Below are positions 17,061 to 33,201 of a stretch of DNA of 43,826 nt, one piece after another. The stretch is from Paracoccaceae bacterium (GTDB taxonomy: Bacteria; Pseudomonadota; Alphaproteobacteria; Rhodobacterales; Rhodobacteraceae): positions 1-43,826 of the forward strand of contig JANSXS010000027.1 in the NCBI GenBank assembly GCA_024742835.1, given 5' to 3'. The notes below the pieces were generated by a model. It worked only from the letters and a program-made list of their open reading frames with translations. It was not told where the DNA came from and made no database searches. Each line of letters begins with the position of its first letter. The stretch's first letter is position 1. Position numbers and translations under genes: made by a program.

Positions 17061-18491
17061 TCAGTCGTCGCTGCCGCTGTTCAGCAACCCGTGCTTGCGC
17101 AGCTTGACGTAAAGGCTTTGCCGCGACAGGCCCAGCATCTCGGCGGCGGCAACCCGGTTGTTTCCGGTCAGTTGCACCGCCGTTTCAATGCACAGCTTTT
17201 CAACCACGTCCGACGTTGCCGAGACAAGCTCCTTTAGAGAGGCGGTACCGACCAGGTCCATCACATTCTTCATCGCATCGTCAGACACCACCGAGGCCGC
17301 GCCTTCGGCGTCCGTTCCTTCGGCCGGGGTCACGTTGCGGATGATGAAGCCATAGCCAAAATCACCGCCCTTGTGCTCCAGATGCGCAACAGAGATGTCG
17401 ACGGTCGATCTGGTGCCCACAACGCTGGTCATCTGTGTGGCATAATTTCGGAGACGGCCTTTTTTCAGAGCGGTTTCCATCATCAGCTTGAGATCGACCG
17501 CGCCCCGCGCAAGGAAATCGCCCAGATTGGTTTCGCGCACGTCGCGCAATTGTGCCGCATCGGACATTTCAAGAAAGGCTTCGTTGGCGTCACGGATCAC
17601 GCCCTTGCCGTCCGTCATGACCACCGCATCGCTTGTCGAGGCGAAAAGAATGGCCATCGTCTGCGCCGCTTCGGGGCCCGACTGTACCTGCTCGTCCAAG
17701 GGCACAAGCCGGCACAGCATGAACAGTTCACCGGCGGCACGGAAAAAATGCGGCGCAAGCGACAGCGGGCGACCGTTTCGGCGCGCGATCAGCTCGACGC
17801 CCTTGACCTCGTCCGATGCGGCAGCGGTCTTCAGTGCCTCCATCAATTCTTCGCGGCGCCGTCCCTCGAATCCCTGCGCCAGCGAAGAGCCCGCCAGCGT
17901 TGCCGCCTTGGTGCCCATCAAAAGCGCCGCCGCGCTGTTGATGTCGCGGATACGGCCCTTTTCAGGCTCCACCATGATCAGCGGCGTCTCTGACGCTTCG
18001 AGAACCACGTTGTAGAAGGTCTGTTCGCCACGCAGTCTTTGCTGGTCGCGCTCGCGCGCCATCTGCTCGGAAACAAGGCGCTGCTGCACCTCTGCGATGG
18101 GCTGCATGTCGCGGCCAAGCAACAGGACATCGTCGCTGCCGTAGATGCGATGCATAGTGTAGCGGATGGGGAATTCCCAAGTGGCGTTGTCCACATGGTT
18201 CAACTCCATCGCGCGCGGAATCACGTCCGGGTCCGATTTCAGCACTTGAAGCCGCTTGTCGAATTTTTCCTGACTTTCCCCGGTCAGAAAGGTCTTGAAA
18301 GACCGCCCGACCCAGTGATCCAGGCTGCCAAGGGACGGGCAATCGGGGTTGACGGAAATTCCCGTCACGTCCCCCTCTGCTCCGACCAGCACGGTGATGT
18401 CCGCCGCCTGCTCGACCAGGTTCTGCACACTGGTCGGATCCGGCAATGCGCCCGCCCGCAGGCTTACCGCCTTGCGACGCTCACGGGTCAT
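17061..18491 (-). CDS. ppsR: Photosynthesis repressor PpsR/CrtJ
   Basis: This 476-residue redox- and light-responsive regulator represses bch, crt and light-harvesting genes under oxygen. Order of parts: an N-terminal domain, a Q-linker with coiled-coil character (residues ~135-155, EQMARERDQQRLRGEQ), two PAS domains, and a C-terminal Fis-type helix-turn-helix (NRVAAAEMLGLSRQSLYVKL). Cys260 and Cys434 match the two redox cysteines of Rhodobacter PpsR in position and spacing; Cys434 is in the DNA-binding region. A GAGGTGG site precedes the ATG. It lies 36 bp downstream of ppaA. Its own operators are visible before bchE, bchG and bchF. Confidence 0.97.
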   Translation of the reverse strand: MTRERRKAVSLRAGALPDPTSVQNLVEQAADITVLVGAEGDVTGISVNPDCPSLGSLDHWVGRSFKTFLTGESQEKFDKRLQVLKSDPDVIPRAMELNHVDNATWEFPIRYTMHRIYGSDDVLLLGRDMQPIAEVQQRLVSEQMARERDQQRLRGEQTFYNVVLEASETPLIMVEPEKGRIRDINSAAALLMGTKAATLAGSSLAQGFEGRRREELMEALKTAAASDEVKGVELIARRNGRPLSLAPHFFRAAGELFMLCRLVPLDEQVQSGPEAAQTMAILFASTSDAVVMTDGKGVIRDANEAFLEMSDAAQLRDVRETNLGDFLARGAVDLKLMMETALKKGRLRNYATQMTSVVGTRSTVDISVAHLEHKGGDFGYGFIIRNVTPAEGTDAEGAASVVSDDAMKNVMDLVGTASLKELVSATSDVVEKLCIETAVQLTGNNRVAAAEMLGLSRQSLYVKLRKHGLLNSGSDD

Positions 18492-18527
18492 GTTTCCACC
18501 TCGATATCCGGCTTCCCATTCATCAGA

Positions 18528-19331
18528 TCAACTGACCCCGCTGAACGGCAGAGCCTCTGCCACGGTGGACAGCTTGCATCTTTCGATTGCTTCACGTGCC
18601 GTCCTGACAGCGAAATCCGCGCCAGTGCGCCCGACCAGATTCTCGTCTTCATCCACTGCCCGGCCACCGACAACTATCGGGGGCACCTCATCGTTATGGG
18701 AGCGCAGATAATCAACCATTTCGGTCACTTTTTCAACAGCAGTTTCGGTCGCGACCGACAGGCCGATCATCGCAAACCGGCTGTTGCGCACCAATTCGGC
18801 AAGTTCGCAGTTTTTCAGGCCGATGGCCATATGCACCCAAAGCCCGTGACGCCGCATGTTATCAGCCGCCACGAAAGCGCCCAACGCGTGCTGTTCGAAT
18901 TCCGGGATCACCATAAGCACGGCCTGACCAAGCGGCACGCTGCGATCCGTCCAGCGCATGCTGGACGCCGCCGCATCCGAGCGGAACACGCTTTGCAGGC
19001 GCGCGGCCCCCAGCGTCACATCGACAAAGCTGGCCTTGTCACCAACCCAAAGCTCACCCAGGCGGCGCGCCGCGCTGGGGATGTAGGATTGATAGACCTC
19101 CTGAGAGCTGACACCCGTCGCCATCAGTGAGGTCAGAACCGACTGATAGCTTGATTCTGCTTCTGACATCAGCGCCTCGCACAACCGCGCGACCCACTCG
19201 TCCCGCGTCCGCGGCTCAGAGGTCGATGCCTTCGTCCTTACGGTGCGCAAGGCCGATTCCACCAAGAATCTGATCGCGGGCTGCTGGTTGTCCGCCAGAC
19301 CAGAGTCTTTTTTATCTGAGGGCTTTCCCAA
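18528..19331 (-). CDS. ppaA: PpsR antirepressor PpaA/AerR (B12-binding)
   Basis: This 267-residue protein matches PpaA/AerR, a cobalamin-binding partner that modulates PpsR/CrtJ in response to light and oxygen. An N-terminal helical cap (residues ~45-115, with LGELWVGDKASFVDVTLGAARLQ) precedes a B12-binding Rossmann-like domain. His148 in the EFEQHALG motif is the candidate cobalt ligand. The frame begins with TTG at 19331, preceded by GGGAG at good spacing; a nearby ATG at 19344 is out of frame. It is co-directional with ppsR and diverges from bchF across a 333-bp control region. Confidence 0.9.
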   Translation of the reverse strand: MGKPSDKKDSGLADNQQPAIRFLVESALRTVRTKASTSEPRTRDEWVARLCEALMSEAESSYQSVLTSLMATGVSSQEVYQSYIPSAARRLGELWVGDKASFVDVTLGAARLQSVFRSDAAASSMRWTDRSVPLGQAVLMVIPEFEQHALGAFVAADNMRRHGLWVHMAIGLKNCELAELVRNSRFAMIGLSVATETAVEKVTEMVDYLRSHNDEVPPIVVGGRAVDEDENLVGRTGADFAVRTAREAIERCKLSTVAEALPFSGVS

Positions 19332-19419
19332 GCGTCTCTCCCATGGGCGATAACGGCATCCTCACGATGCCTGTGCCCGCTACTCCGGTACCGTGAACTT
19401 TGCGCCGACAGCTTGCGAA

Positions 19420-19437
19420 TGTCAATTTCTGTTGACA
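19420..19437 (+). promoter_or_regulatory. PpsR operator 1 of the bchF control region
   Basis: TGTCAATTTCTGTTGACA is an exact TGT-N12-ACA site with near-palindromic arms (TGTCAA/TTGACA). It is about 150 bp upstream of the second operator, a spacing at which looping or cooperative binding of PpsR is known in related genomes. Confidence 0.8.
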
Positions 19438-19589
19438 GGTACTTCCAGATTTCTCACTCAAGATGTTGGAAACAGGCTTTAAAAAATTCCCGCGCAGCCT
19501 GAAAACATCAATACTTTCAATTTATGTAAGGGAAAATTGAAGGTTACAGGGCAGACTTTGAAAAATTGACATGTCAACCATCCACGATC

Positions 19590-19607
19590 TGTAAATTATA
19601 GTTGACA
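19590..19607 (+). promoter_or_regulatory. PpsR operator 2, overlapping the bchF -35
   Basis: TGTAAATTATAGTTGACA is an exact TGT-N12-ACA match. Its last six bases are the TTGACA that forms the -35 element of the likely bchF promoter, so bound PpsR would exclude RNA polymerase. Confidence 0.8.
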
Positions 19608-19631
19608 CTTTCCCGTCCCGCCCCCTAGCAT
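19602..19631 (+). promoter_or_regulatory. Likely sigma70 promoter of the bchF superoperon
   Basis: A consensus -35 TTGACA (19602-19607) is followed after 18 bp by TAGCAT (19626-19631), a four-of-six match to the -10. The start codon of bchF is 34 bp further on. Confidence 0.5.
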
Positions 19632-19664
19632 CAGGGACAAACCACGACCAGCGAGGGGGGATCC

Positions 19665-27580
<7,916 letters not shown>

Positions 27581-27581
<1 letters not shown>

Positions 27582-28261
27582 TGAGCTACGACCGCACGCT
27601 TGCGTCCGTCGAAACCTATTTCGACAAGACCGCGACCCGCACATGGGAGCGGCTGACTAGCGATGCGCCGGTGTCACGCATCCGCGAGACCGTGCGGCGC
27701 GGGCGCGATGCGATGCGTGCGCAGATGCTGGCCCGGCTGCCCGATGACCTGCGCGGCGCGCGGATCCTCGATGCGGGCTGTGGCGCGGGACAGATGACGG
27801 CGGAACTGGCCGCGCGCGGCGCCGACGTGGTGGCAGTGGATATCTCACCGTCGCTGGTGGGCATCGCGCGGCAGCGCCTGCCCGTGGATCTGGCGAGCCG
27901 GGTGGATTTCCGCGCCGGTGACATGCTGGCAGACGAGCTTGGCCGGTTCGATCACGTCATGGCGATGGACAGTCTGATCTATTACAGCCGCGCCGATCTG
28001 GCCGCCGCCCTGCACCGGCTAAGCGCGCGCGTCTCGGGCGGCGTCGTCTTTACCGTCGCGCCGCGCACGCCGCTTCTGATGGCGATGTGGCGCGCGGGCC
28101 AGCTTTTCCCGCGCTCTGACAGGTCGCCCACGATGGTGCCCCACGCCGCCGCCGCCCTGCAAAAGGCGCTGGCCGAACGGGGGGCTGCGGCGAAACTCTC
28201 GCCGCTCGACCGGATCACGTCGGGCTTTTACATCTCACAGGCACTGGAGCTGCGCCCATGA
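27581..28261 (+). CDS. bchM: Mg-protoporphyrin IX O-methyltransferase
   Basis: This 226-residue SAM-dependent methyltransferase esterifies the C13 propionate of Mg-protoporphyrin IX and produces the substrate for both BchE and AcsF. The SAM-binding motif is ILDAGCGAGQMTAEL near residue 62, with post-motif ADVVAVDIS. The ATG overlaps the bchL stop (TGATG), and the end overlaps lhaA. Its product is shared by the two cyclases in the window. Confidence 0.96.
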
Positions 28262-29700
28262 TGTTCCGCGCCGATCAGCTCAAATCCTTTTCGCTGCGCT
28301 ATCTGCCCTTTGCGGATGCCACGAGCGAGGGATTGCCGATGGCGCAACTGTTGCGGCTGTCGCTGTTCCAGGTTTCCGTCGGGATGGCGACAGTGATGCT
28401 GTTGGGCACGCTCAACCGCGTCATGATCGTGGAGCTGTCGGTACCGGCGACCATCGTGGCCTTCATGATCGCGCTGCCCGTCCTGATCGCGCCCTTCCGC
28501 ACGCTGCTGGGGTTCCGGTCCGACACCCATCGCAGCGCGATCGGGTGGAAGCGGGTCCCGTATCTCTGGTTCGGCTCGCTGTGGCAGATGGGTGGGCTTG
28601 CCGTCATGCCTTTCGCGCTTCTGGTGCTGTCGGGTCAACAGACCGTCGGCCCCGCTTGGGCGGGCGAAGTGCTGGCGGCGCTGGCCTTTCTGATGACCGG
28701 GCTTGGCCTGCACATGACACAGACCGCCGGTCTGGCGCTGGCCACCGACCGCGCCGATGACGCGACGCGCCCGCGCGTCGTGGCGCTGCTTTACGTGATG
28801 TTCCTGCTGGGCATGGGCCTGTCGGCCATTGTCATCGGCTGGCTGTTGCGCGACTTTTCGGAATTGCAGTTGGTGCGCGTGGTGCAGGGTGCCGCGCTGA
28901 CGGGGATCATCCTCAACCTGATTGCCCTGTGGAAGCAGGAAAAGGTCCGCCCGATGACCCGCGCCGAGCGTGAGACCCCGCGCCCGCGCTTTCGTGACGC
29001 CTGGGCCGACCTGATGGCCGGTGGTCAGGCGGGACGGCTACTCGCCGTGGTGTTCATCGGCACGATGGCCTTCAACATGCAGGACGTGCTGCTTGAACCT
29101 TATGGCGGCGAGATCCTGGGACTTTCGGTGTCGTCCACAACCATGCTGACGGCGATCTGGGCCACTGGCGCGCTGATGGGATTTGTCCTGACCGGCCGTG
29201 CGCTGACACGGGGACGCAGCGCGTTCCGCATGGCAGCACTTGGTGTGCTCGTCGGGATTCTCGCCTTCTCCGTCGTGGTCCTGTCGGCCCCGATGCAATC
29301 CCCGCCGATGTTCTTTGCCGGCGCAGGGCTGATCGGGCTTGGCGGCGGGATCTTTGCCGTCTCGACCCTGACCGCCGCGATGACCATGCCGGCCACGGGG
29401 CTGGCCGGTCACGGCCTGGCGCTTGGGGCCTGGGGCGCGGCGCAAGCCACGGCCGCCGGTCTTTCCATCGCGCTTGGCGGCGCGCTCCGCGACGCGGTGG
29501 ATGCCGTGGCCTCTACCGGGGCCTGGGGCGAACCGCTTAATAGCGCGGCCACCGGATATTCTTTCGTCTACCACACGGAAATCGGGCTTTTGTTCATCAC
29601 GCTGGCCGTTCTTGGCCCGCTGGTACGCTATGCCCGCCCGCAATCAAACAACCCCCAAAAGGGATCGGCCCGCATCGGCCTGGCCGACTTCCCCACATGA
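28258..29700 (+). CDS. lhaA: Light-harvesting 1 assembly protein LhaA (BCD-family MFS)
   Basis: This 480-residue, twelve-helix membrane protein belongs to the PucC/LhaA group that supplies bacteriochlorophyll to LH1 and reaction-centre polypeptides. The family motif is seen around PFRTLLGFRSDTHRSAIGWK. In Rhodobacter the gene between bchM and puhA (F1696, LhaA) is needed for normal LH1 assembly. It starts with ATGATG overlapping the bchM stop, and is followed after 28 bp by puhA. A paralogue of the family lies at 14767-16017. Confidence 0.95.
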   Translation: MMFRADQLKSFSLRYLPFADATSEGLPMAQLLRLSLFQVSVGMATVMLLGTLNRVMIVELSVPATIVAFMIALPVLIAPFRTLLGFRSDTHRSAIGWKRVPYLWFGSLWQMGGLAVMPFALLVLSGQQTVGPAWAGEVLAALAFLMTGLGLHMTQTAGLALATDRADDATRPRVVALLYVMFLLGMGLSAIVIGWLLRDFSELQLVRVVQGAALTGIILNLIALWKQEKVRPMTRAERETPRPRFRDAWADLMAGGQAGRLLAVVFIGTMAFNMQDVLLEPYGGEILGLSVSSTTMLTAIWATGALMGFVLTGRALTRGRSAFRMAALGVLVGILAFSVVVLSAPMQSPPMFFAGAGLIGLGGGIFAVSTLTAAMTMPATGLAGHGLALGAWGAAQATAAGLSIALGGALRDAVDAVASTGAWGEPLNSAATGYSFVYHTEIGLLFITLAVLGPLVRYARPQSNNPQKGSARIGLADFPT

Positions 29701-29728
29701 CACGCCGGTCCATGGAAAGGATAATGCG

Positions 29729-30502
29729 ATGAGTAACGCATTCTTTGGAAACTTCGATCTTGCCAGTCTTTCGATCTGGCTCTTCTGGATCTTCTTTGCC
29801 CTGCTGATCATCTACATCCAGCGCGAAAACATGCGCGAGGGCTATCCGATGGAAGATGACGATGGCAACATCGCCCCCAACCAGGGCCCGTTCCCTGTGC
29901 CCGGCGACAAGACGTTTTTGTTGCCGCATGGCCGGGGCGAACTGACCCTGCCCTCGGGCCAGCGCCCTGACCGCGACAACATCGCGCTGGAAAAGACCGC
30001 CGTAGCCAACGGCTTTCCGTTCCAGCCCACCGGCGATCCGATGGCAGACGGTGTCGGCCCCGCCGCTTGGGCCAACCGCAACGACGAGCCGGAGCTTGAC
30101 GGCAAGGGCCACCCCAAGATCGTGCCGATGGCGGCGCTTGAACAATTCCATGTCGCCGCCGGGCGCGACCCGCGCGGCCTGCCCGTGATGGCGGGCGACA
30201 AGGAAATCGTGGGCCAGATCACCGATTTGTGGATCGACGAGCCGGAACAGATGGTGCGCTATCTGGAAATCGAGCTGGACAGCGACCACGGTGGTGGCAA
30301 GCGGCTTGTTCCGCTGACGCTGGCGCGGATCAACAAGACCCATGTCAAGGTGCTCAAGATCTATGGCAAGCATTTCGAGGGCGTGCCCAAACATGCCTCC
30401 GCGCGGCAAGTCACCAAGCTGGAAGAAGACAAGATCTGTGCCTATTACGGCGGCGGCACTCTCTATGCCAGCGACAGCCGCTTTGGTCCGAAACTCGGCT
30501 GA
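29729..30502 (+). CDS. puhA: Photosynthetic reaction centre H subunit
   Basis: This 257-residue protein is the H subunit of the type II reaction centre. It has one N-terminal membrane helix (residues ~12-31, SIWLFWIFFALLIIYIQREN) and a cytoplasmic PRC-barrel domain with signature stretches GYPMEDDDG and KTHVKVLKIYGKHF. The ATG at 29729 with GGAAAGG upstream gives the expected start; the frame is open further back only inside lhaA. It begins the puhABC block. The L and M genes (puf) are not in the window. Confidence 0.97.
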   Translation: MSNAFFGNFDLASLSIWLFWIFFALLIIYIQRENMREGYPMEDDDGNIAPNQGPFPVPGDKTFLLPHGRGELTLPSGQRPDRDNIALEKTAVANGFPFQPTGDPMADGVGPAAWANRNDEPELDGKGHPKIVPMAALEQFHVAAGRDPRGLPVMAGDKEIVGQITDLWIDEPEQMVRYLEIELDSDHGGGKRLVPLTLARINKTHVKVLKIYGKHFEGVPKHASARQVTKLEEDKICAYYGGGTLYASDSRFGPKLG

Positions 30503-30530
30503 TCCGATACTTTGAAGGGAGGCTGCCACA

Positions 30531-31175
30531 ATGACCCACGAACATGACGATTTCGCGACCGAGCCGGTTCCCGGCCTGCCGGAGCGCCCGCCGGAGGGCG
30601 AACAGATCCTTTGGCAGGGGCGCCCGCACTGGTGGGCTCTGACACGCGATTCTCTGAACCTTTACTGGGTCATGGGTTATTTCGTGCTGCTCTTTGCCTG
30701 GCGGTTCATCACGCTGCTGGACCAAGTGACGCTGCACTCCGCCTTCGCGGCCTCCTTTCCCTTCATCATCCTGGGGCTGATCGTGGGCGCGCTGCTGCTG
30801 ATCATCGGCTATGTGCAAGCGCGTGCCACGATGTACACGATCACCAACCGCCGGGTCGCCATGCGCATAGGCGCGGCGCTGACCGTGACGCTGAACCTGC
30901 CCTTTACCCGTATCGCCAGCGCCGGTCTTGATCTGCGCCGCGACGGCACCGGCACCATCGCGCTCGACCTGTTGGGCGCGACCCCGGTCAGCTATCTTGT
31001 GTGCTGGCCGCATGTGCGTCCATGGCATGTCAAGAACACCCAGCCCGCGCTGCGCTGCATCCCGGATGCCGAACGCATTGCCGCCCTGATGGCCGAGGCC
31101 GCAGAGGCGCGCATCAGCACCCCGCAGGTGGCCCGCACCCCACAAACAGAGGCCGCTGGCCTCGCTGCCGAATAA
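30531..31175 (+). CDS. puhB: Photosynthetic complex assembly protein PuhB
   Basis: This 214-residue membrane protein has a short N-terminal region, a bacterial PH-like domain starting around GEQILWQGRPHWWAL, and two hydrophobic segments (residues ~45-65 and ~75-95). In Rhodobacter capsulatus PuhB assists reaction-centre and LH1 assembly. A GGGAGG site precedes the ATG. It lies 28 bp after puhA and 30 bp before puhC. Confidence 0.94.
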   Translation: MTHEHDDFATEPVPGLPERPPEGEQILWQGRPHWWALTRDSLNLYWVMGYFVLLFAWRFITLLDQVTLHSAFAASFPFIILGLIVGALLLIIGYVQARATMYTITNRRVAMRIGAALTVTLNLPFTRIASAGLDLRRDGTGTIALDLLGATPVSYLVCWPHVRPWHVKNTQPALRCIPDAERIAALMAEAAEARISTPQVARTPQTEAAGLAAE

Positions 31176-31205
31176 CGTTATCCGAACCGCAAGGACGTGA
31201 CTCAA

Positions 31206-31679
31206 ATGGCCCGAACCGATACCAACCTTTCTCCCGATTACAAGATCCGCGACAAGGAACTTGTGCCGCGTATGCTGGTGCGGGCGATGTTCGGCATGGT
31301 GGCCATCGTTCTCGCGCTCGTGACCGTTGCGAAGCTGACGGATTATCCGGTGGCCGCGATGCCACCAAGGGGCGACATTTCCGCAAGCCGTGATATTGTG
31401 CTGTCAGGTGACATGGCCGGACGCGCGCAGGTAAGCGCGCTGGATGGGACTGTCATCGCTGATCTTACGCCTGAACAGGGCGGATTCATTTCCGGTGTGT
31501 ATCGCGTCATAGCGCGCGAACGCACCAAACATGGTGTGGCCGTCGAGGGACCGGTCACGCTTATCCGGTACGAAACAGGCCGGATTTCGATCCAGGACCC
31601 GTCCACGGGCTGGAGCGCCGACCTGATGGGATTCGGCGCGGATAACGCCAGAGCCTTTGCAAGGCTTCTGGTACAATGA
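31206..31679 (+). CDS. puhC: Photosynthetic complex assembly protein PuhC
   Basis: This 157-residue protein has a cytoplasmic N-terminus, one membrane helix (residues ~28-48) and a periplasmic domain; it matches PuhC, which affects RC-LH1 organisation in Rhodobacter. The ATG at 31206 is preferred, with AAGGA about 10 bases upstream. A GTG nine bases earlier lies too close to that site. Confidence 0.92.
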   Translation: MARTDTNLSPDYKIRDKELVPRMLVRAMFGMVAIVLALVTVAKLTDYPVAAMPPRGDISASRDIVLSGDMAGRAQVSALDGTVIADLTPEQGGFISGVYRVIARERTKHGVAVEGPVTLIRYETGRISIQDPSTGWSADLMGFGADNARAFARLLVQ

Positions 31680-31695
31680 CAAGGAGGACGCCAAA

Positions 31696-31992
31696 ATGGG
31701 ATGGCTGACCAAAGACATTGAACGTGCGCCATGCACGGTGGAAATATCGCATAAATTCGAATCGCTGCACGCGCATGTGCGTTTCAACAACGGTGCCGTG
31801 ATCTATCCCGGCGACGAGGTGAAGGTACACGGGCCGGAAATCATGGCCCCCTTCGGCGAGATCGTGTCGGAAGACCGCGAGGCGACGATCTTTCGCGCCT
31901 CCAGACTCGAACAGCTCTGGACCAGAATGACCGGCGATTTCGAGGTCATGGAACTTTGCGAATTCTCGTTCTCCGAGGAGGTCACACTATGA
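31696..31992 (+). CDS. bciE: Oxygen-dependent cyclase auxiliary protein BciE
   Basis: This small soluble protein of 98 residues begins MGWLTKDIERAPCTVEISHKF and has no membrane segment. It lies between puhC and acsF, with a strong AAGGAGGA site, and its stop overlaps the acsF start in an ATGA. Position, size and tight coupling to acsF match BciE, the auxiliary protein that alphaproteobacterial AcsF needs for activity (RSP_6110 of Rhodobacter sphaeroides). The identification rests on position and general recognition, not on an alignment. Confidence 0.8.
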   Translation: MGWLTKDIERAPCTVEISHKFESLHAHVRFNNGAVIYPGDEVKVHGPEIMAPFGEIVSEDREATIFRASRLEQLWTRMTGDFEVMELCEFSFSEEVTL

Positions 31993-33113
31993 ACGTCCAG
32001 ACCAAACACACCGCCGACATAACCGATGCCGAAGAAAGCCTGAAGGTTCAGGAAACCCAGTCTGTTGTCGACAGCAAAGCCGCCACCGATGTGGCGATGT
32101 CCAACACATTGCTGACACCGCGCTTTTACACCACCGATTTCGACGAGCTTGACGCGATCGACGTCACACCCGTGCGCGAGGATTGGGATCACCTGATCGC
32201 ACAGATGGTCGCCGACCCCAACAAGGGCCATTTCAAGAAGAACGAGGACTGGGACACGGTCGACTGGGACAACATGGAGCCGACGCTCAAGAAAGAGTTC
32301 ATCGACTTCCTGATCTCAAGCTGCACGGCCGAGTTTTCCGGCTGCGTTCTTTACAAGGAAATGAAGCGGCGCGGCAATAACGAGGACATCACCCAGCTCT
32401 TCCAGCTGATGGCGCGCGATGAGGCGCGGCACGCGGGCTTTATCAACGACGCCCTGCGCGAAGCAGGCGTGGCGGTGAACCTTGGCTTTCTGACGCAGAA
32501 GAAGAAATACACCTATTTCCGGCCCAAGTTCATCTACTACGCCACCTACCTGTCGGAAAAGATCGGCTATGCCCGCTACATCACCATCTTTCGCCACCTG
32601 GAGGCGCATCCCGAGCATCGCTTTCATCCGATCTTCAAATGGTTCGAGGAATGGTGCAATGACGAGTTCAGCCATGGCGAGGCTTTTGCCCTGTTGATGA
32701 AGACCGACCCCAAGCTGACCTCTGGCCGCAACGTGCTGTGGATCAAGTTCTTTCTGACGGCTGTCTATGCCACCATGTATATCCGCGACCACCAGCGCCC
32801 GGCGTTCCACAAGGCGCTAGGCGTAGATCCCGACTGGTACGCGCATGAGGTCTTCACCAAGACCTCCGAGCTGACCAAGCAGATCTTCCCGATCACGCTG
32901 GATATCGAGAACCCGCGCTGGCAGGCCGGGCTTGAAAAGCTGCAAAAGGCCAATATTGATCTGGATGCAGCACGCAAGGAGGGCGGGCCTTTGGGCTTCG
33001 TCAAGCGCCTCGCCGCGCAAGCCCGCGCCGGCACGGCCTTTGCCGGTCTGTATTTCATCCCGACGAAAAAGCACGCGCTGCCCGCCTCGACCCGGATGGA
33101 GCCCGCGTATTGA
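31989..33113 (+). CDS. acsF: Oxygen-dependent Mg-protoporphyrin IX monomethyl ester cyclase
   Basis: This 374-residue diiron enzyme forms ring E of bacteriochlorophyll with O2. The two iron-binding sets are visible as EFSGCVLYKE, then ARDEARHAGF, and later the EEWCNDEFSHGEAF stretch. The ATG overlaps the bciE stop. It works on the same substrate as BchE, so the cell can make bacteriochlorophyll both with and without oxygen. puhE follows after an 88-bp gap holding a hairpin. Confidence 0.97.
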   Translation: MNVQTKHTADITDAEESLKVQETQSVVDSKAATDVAMSNTLLTPRFYTTDFDELDAIDVTPVREDWDHLIAQMVADPNKGHFKKNEDWDTVDWDNMEPTLKKEFIDFLISSCTAEFSGCVLYKEMKRRGNNEDITQLFQLMARDEARHAGFINDALREAGVAVNLGFLTQKKKYTYFRPKFIYYATYLSEKIGYARYITIFRHLEAHPEHRFHPIFKWFEEWCNDEFSHGEAFALLMKTDPKLTSGRNVLWIKFFLTAVYATMYIRDHQRPAFHKALGVDPDWYAHEVFTKTSELTKQIFPITLDIENPRWQAGLEKLQKANIDLDAARKEGGPLGFVKRLAAQARAGTAFAGLYFIPTKKHALPASTRMEPAY

Positions 33114-33149
33114 TGACCGGCCCGCGCCATCCCTTGCAACCCGCCCCGC

Positions 33150-33183
33150 GCGTGACCCAGGGCCTTGCGGTTCCGGGTCACGC
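33150..33183 (+). repeat. Hairpin/REP-like element between acsF and puhE
   Basis: GCGTGACCC and GGGTCACGC form a perfect 9-bp stem; the inner bases AGGGCC/GGTTCC extend it with wobble pairs to a TTGC loop. The next bases, CCGGAACGGGGGG, recur in the bchH-bchL gap. It resembles GGGTCA-CCCGGAA repeats common between alphaproteobacterial genes, and may stabilise or attenuate the transcript. Confidence 0.55.
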
Positions 33184-33201
33184 CCGGAACGGGGGGTCGG
33201 G

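Larger units (their letters stand above)
19332..19664. promoter_or_regulatory. ppaA-bchF divergent control region
   Basis: This 333-bp stretch has no convincing gene. It is clearly A/T-rich from about 19405 to 19620 in a GC-rich window. It holds two exact PpsR operators (19420-19437, 19590-19607), a 12-bp palindrome TTGACATGTCAA (19566-19577), an inverted repeat TTCAATTT/AAATTGAA (19516-19541) and a likely bchF promoter. It probably controls both the superoperon and ppaA-ppsR. Confidence 0.85.

Noticed and set aside
31197..31205. GTG as start of puhC
   Set aside because: The AAGGA site would be only 1-2 bases away; the ATG at 31206 has proper spacing.
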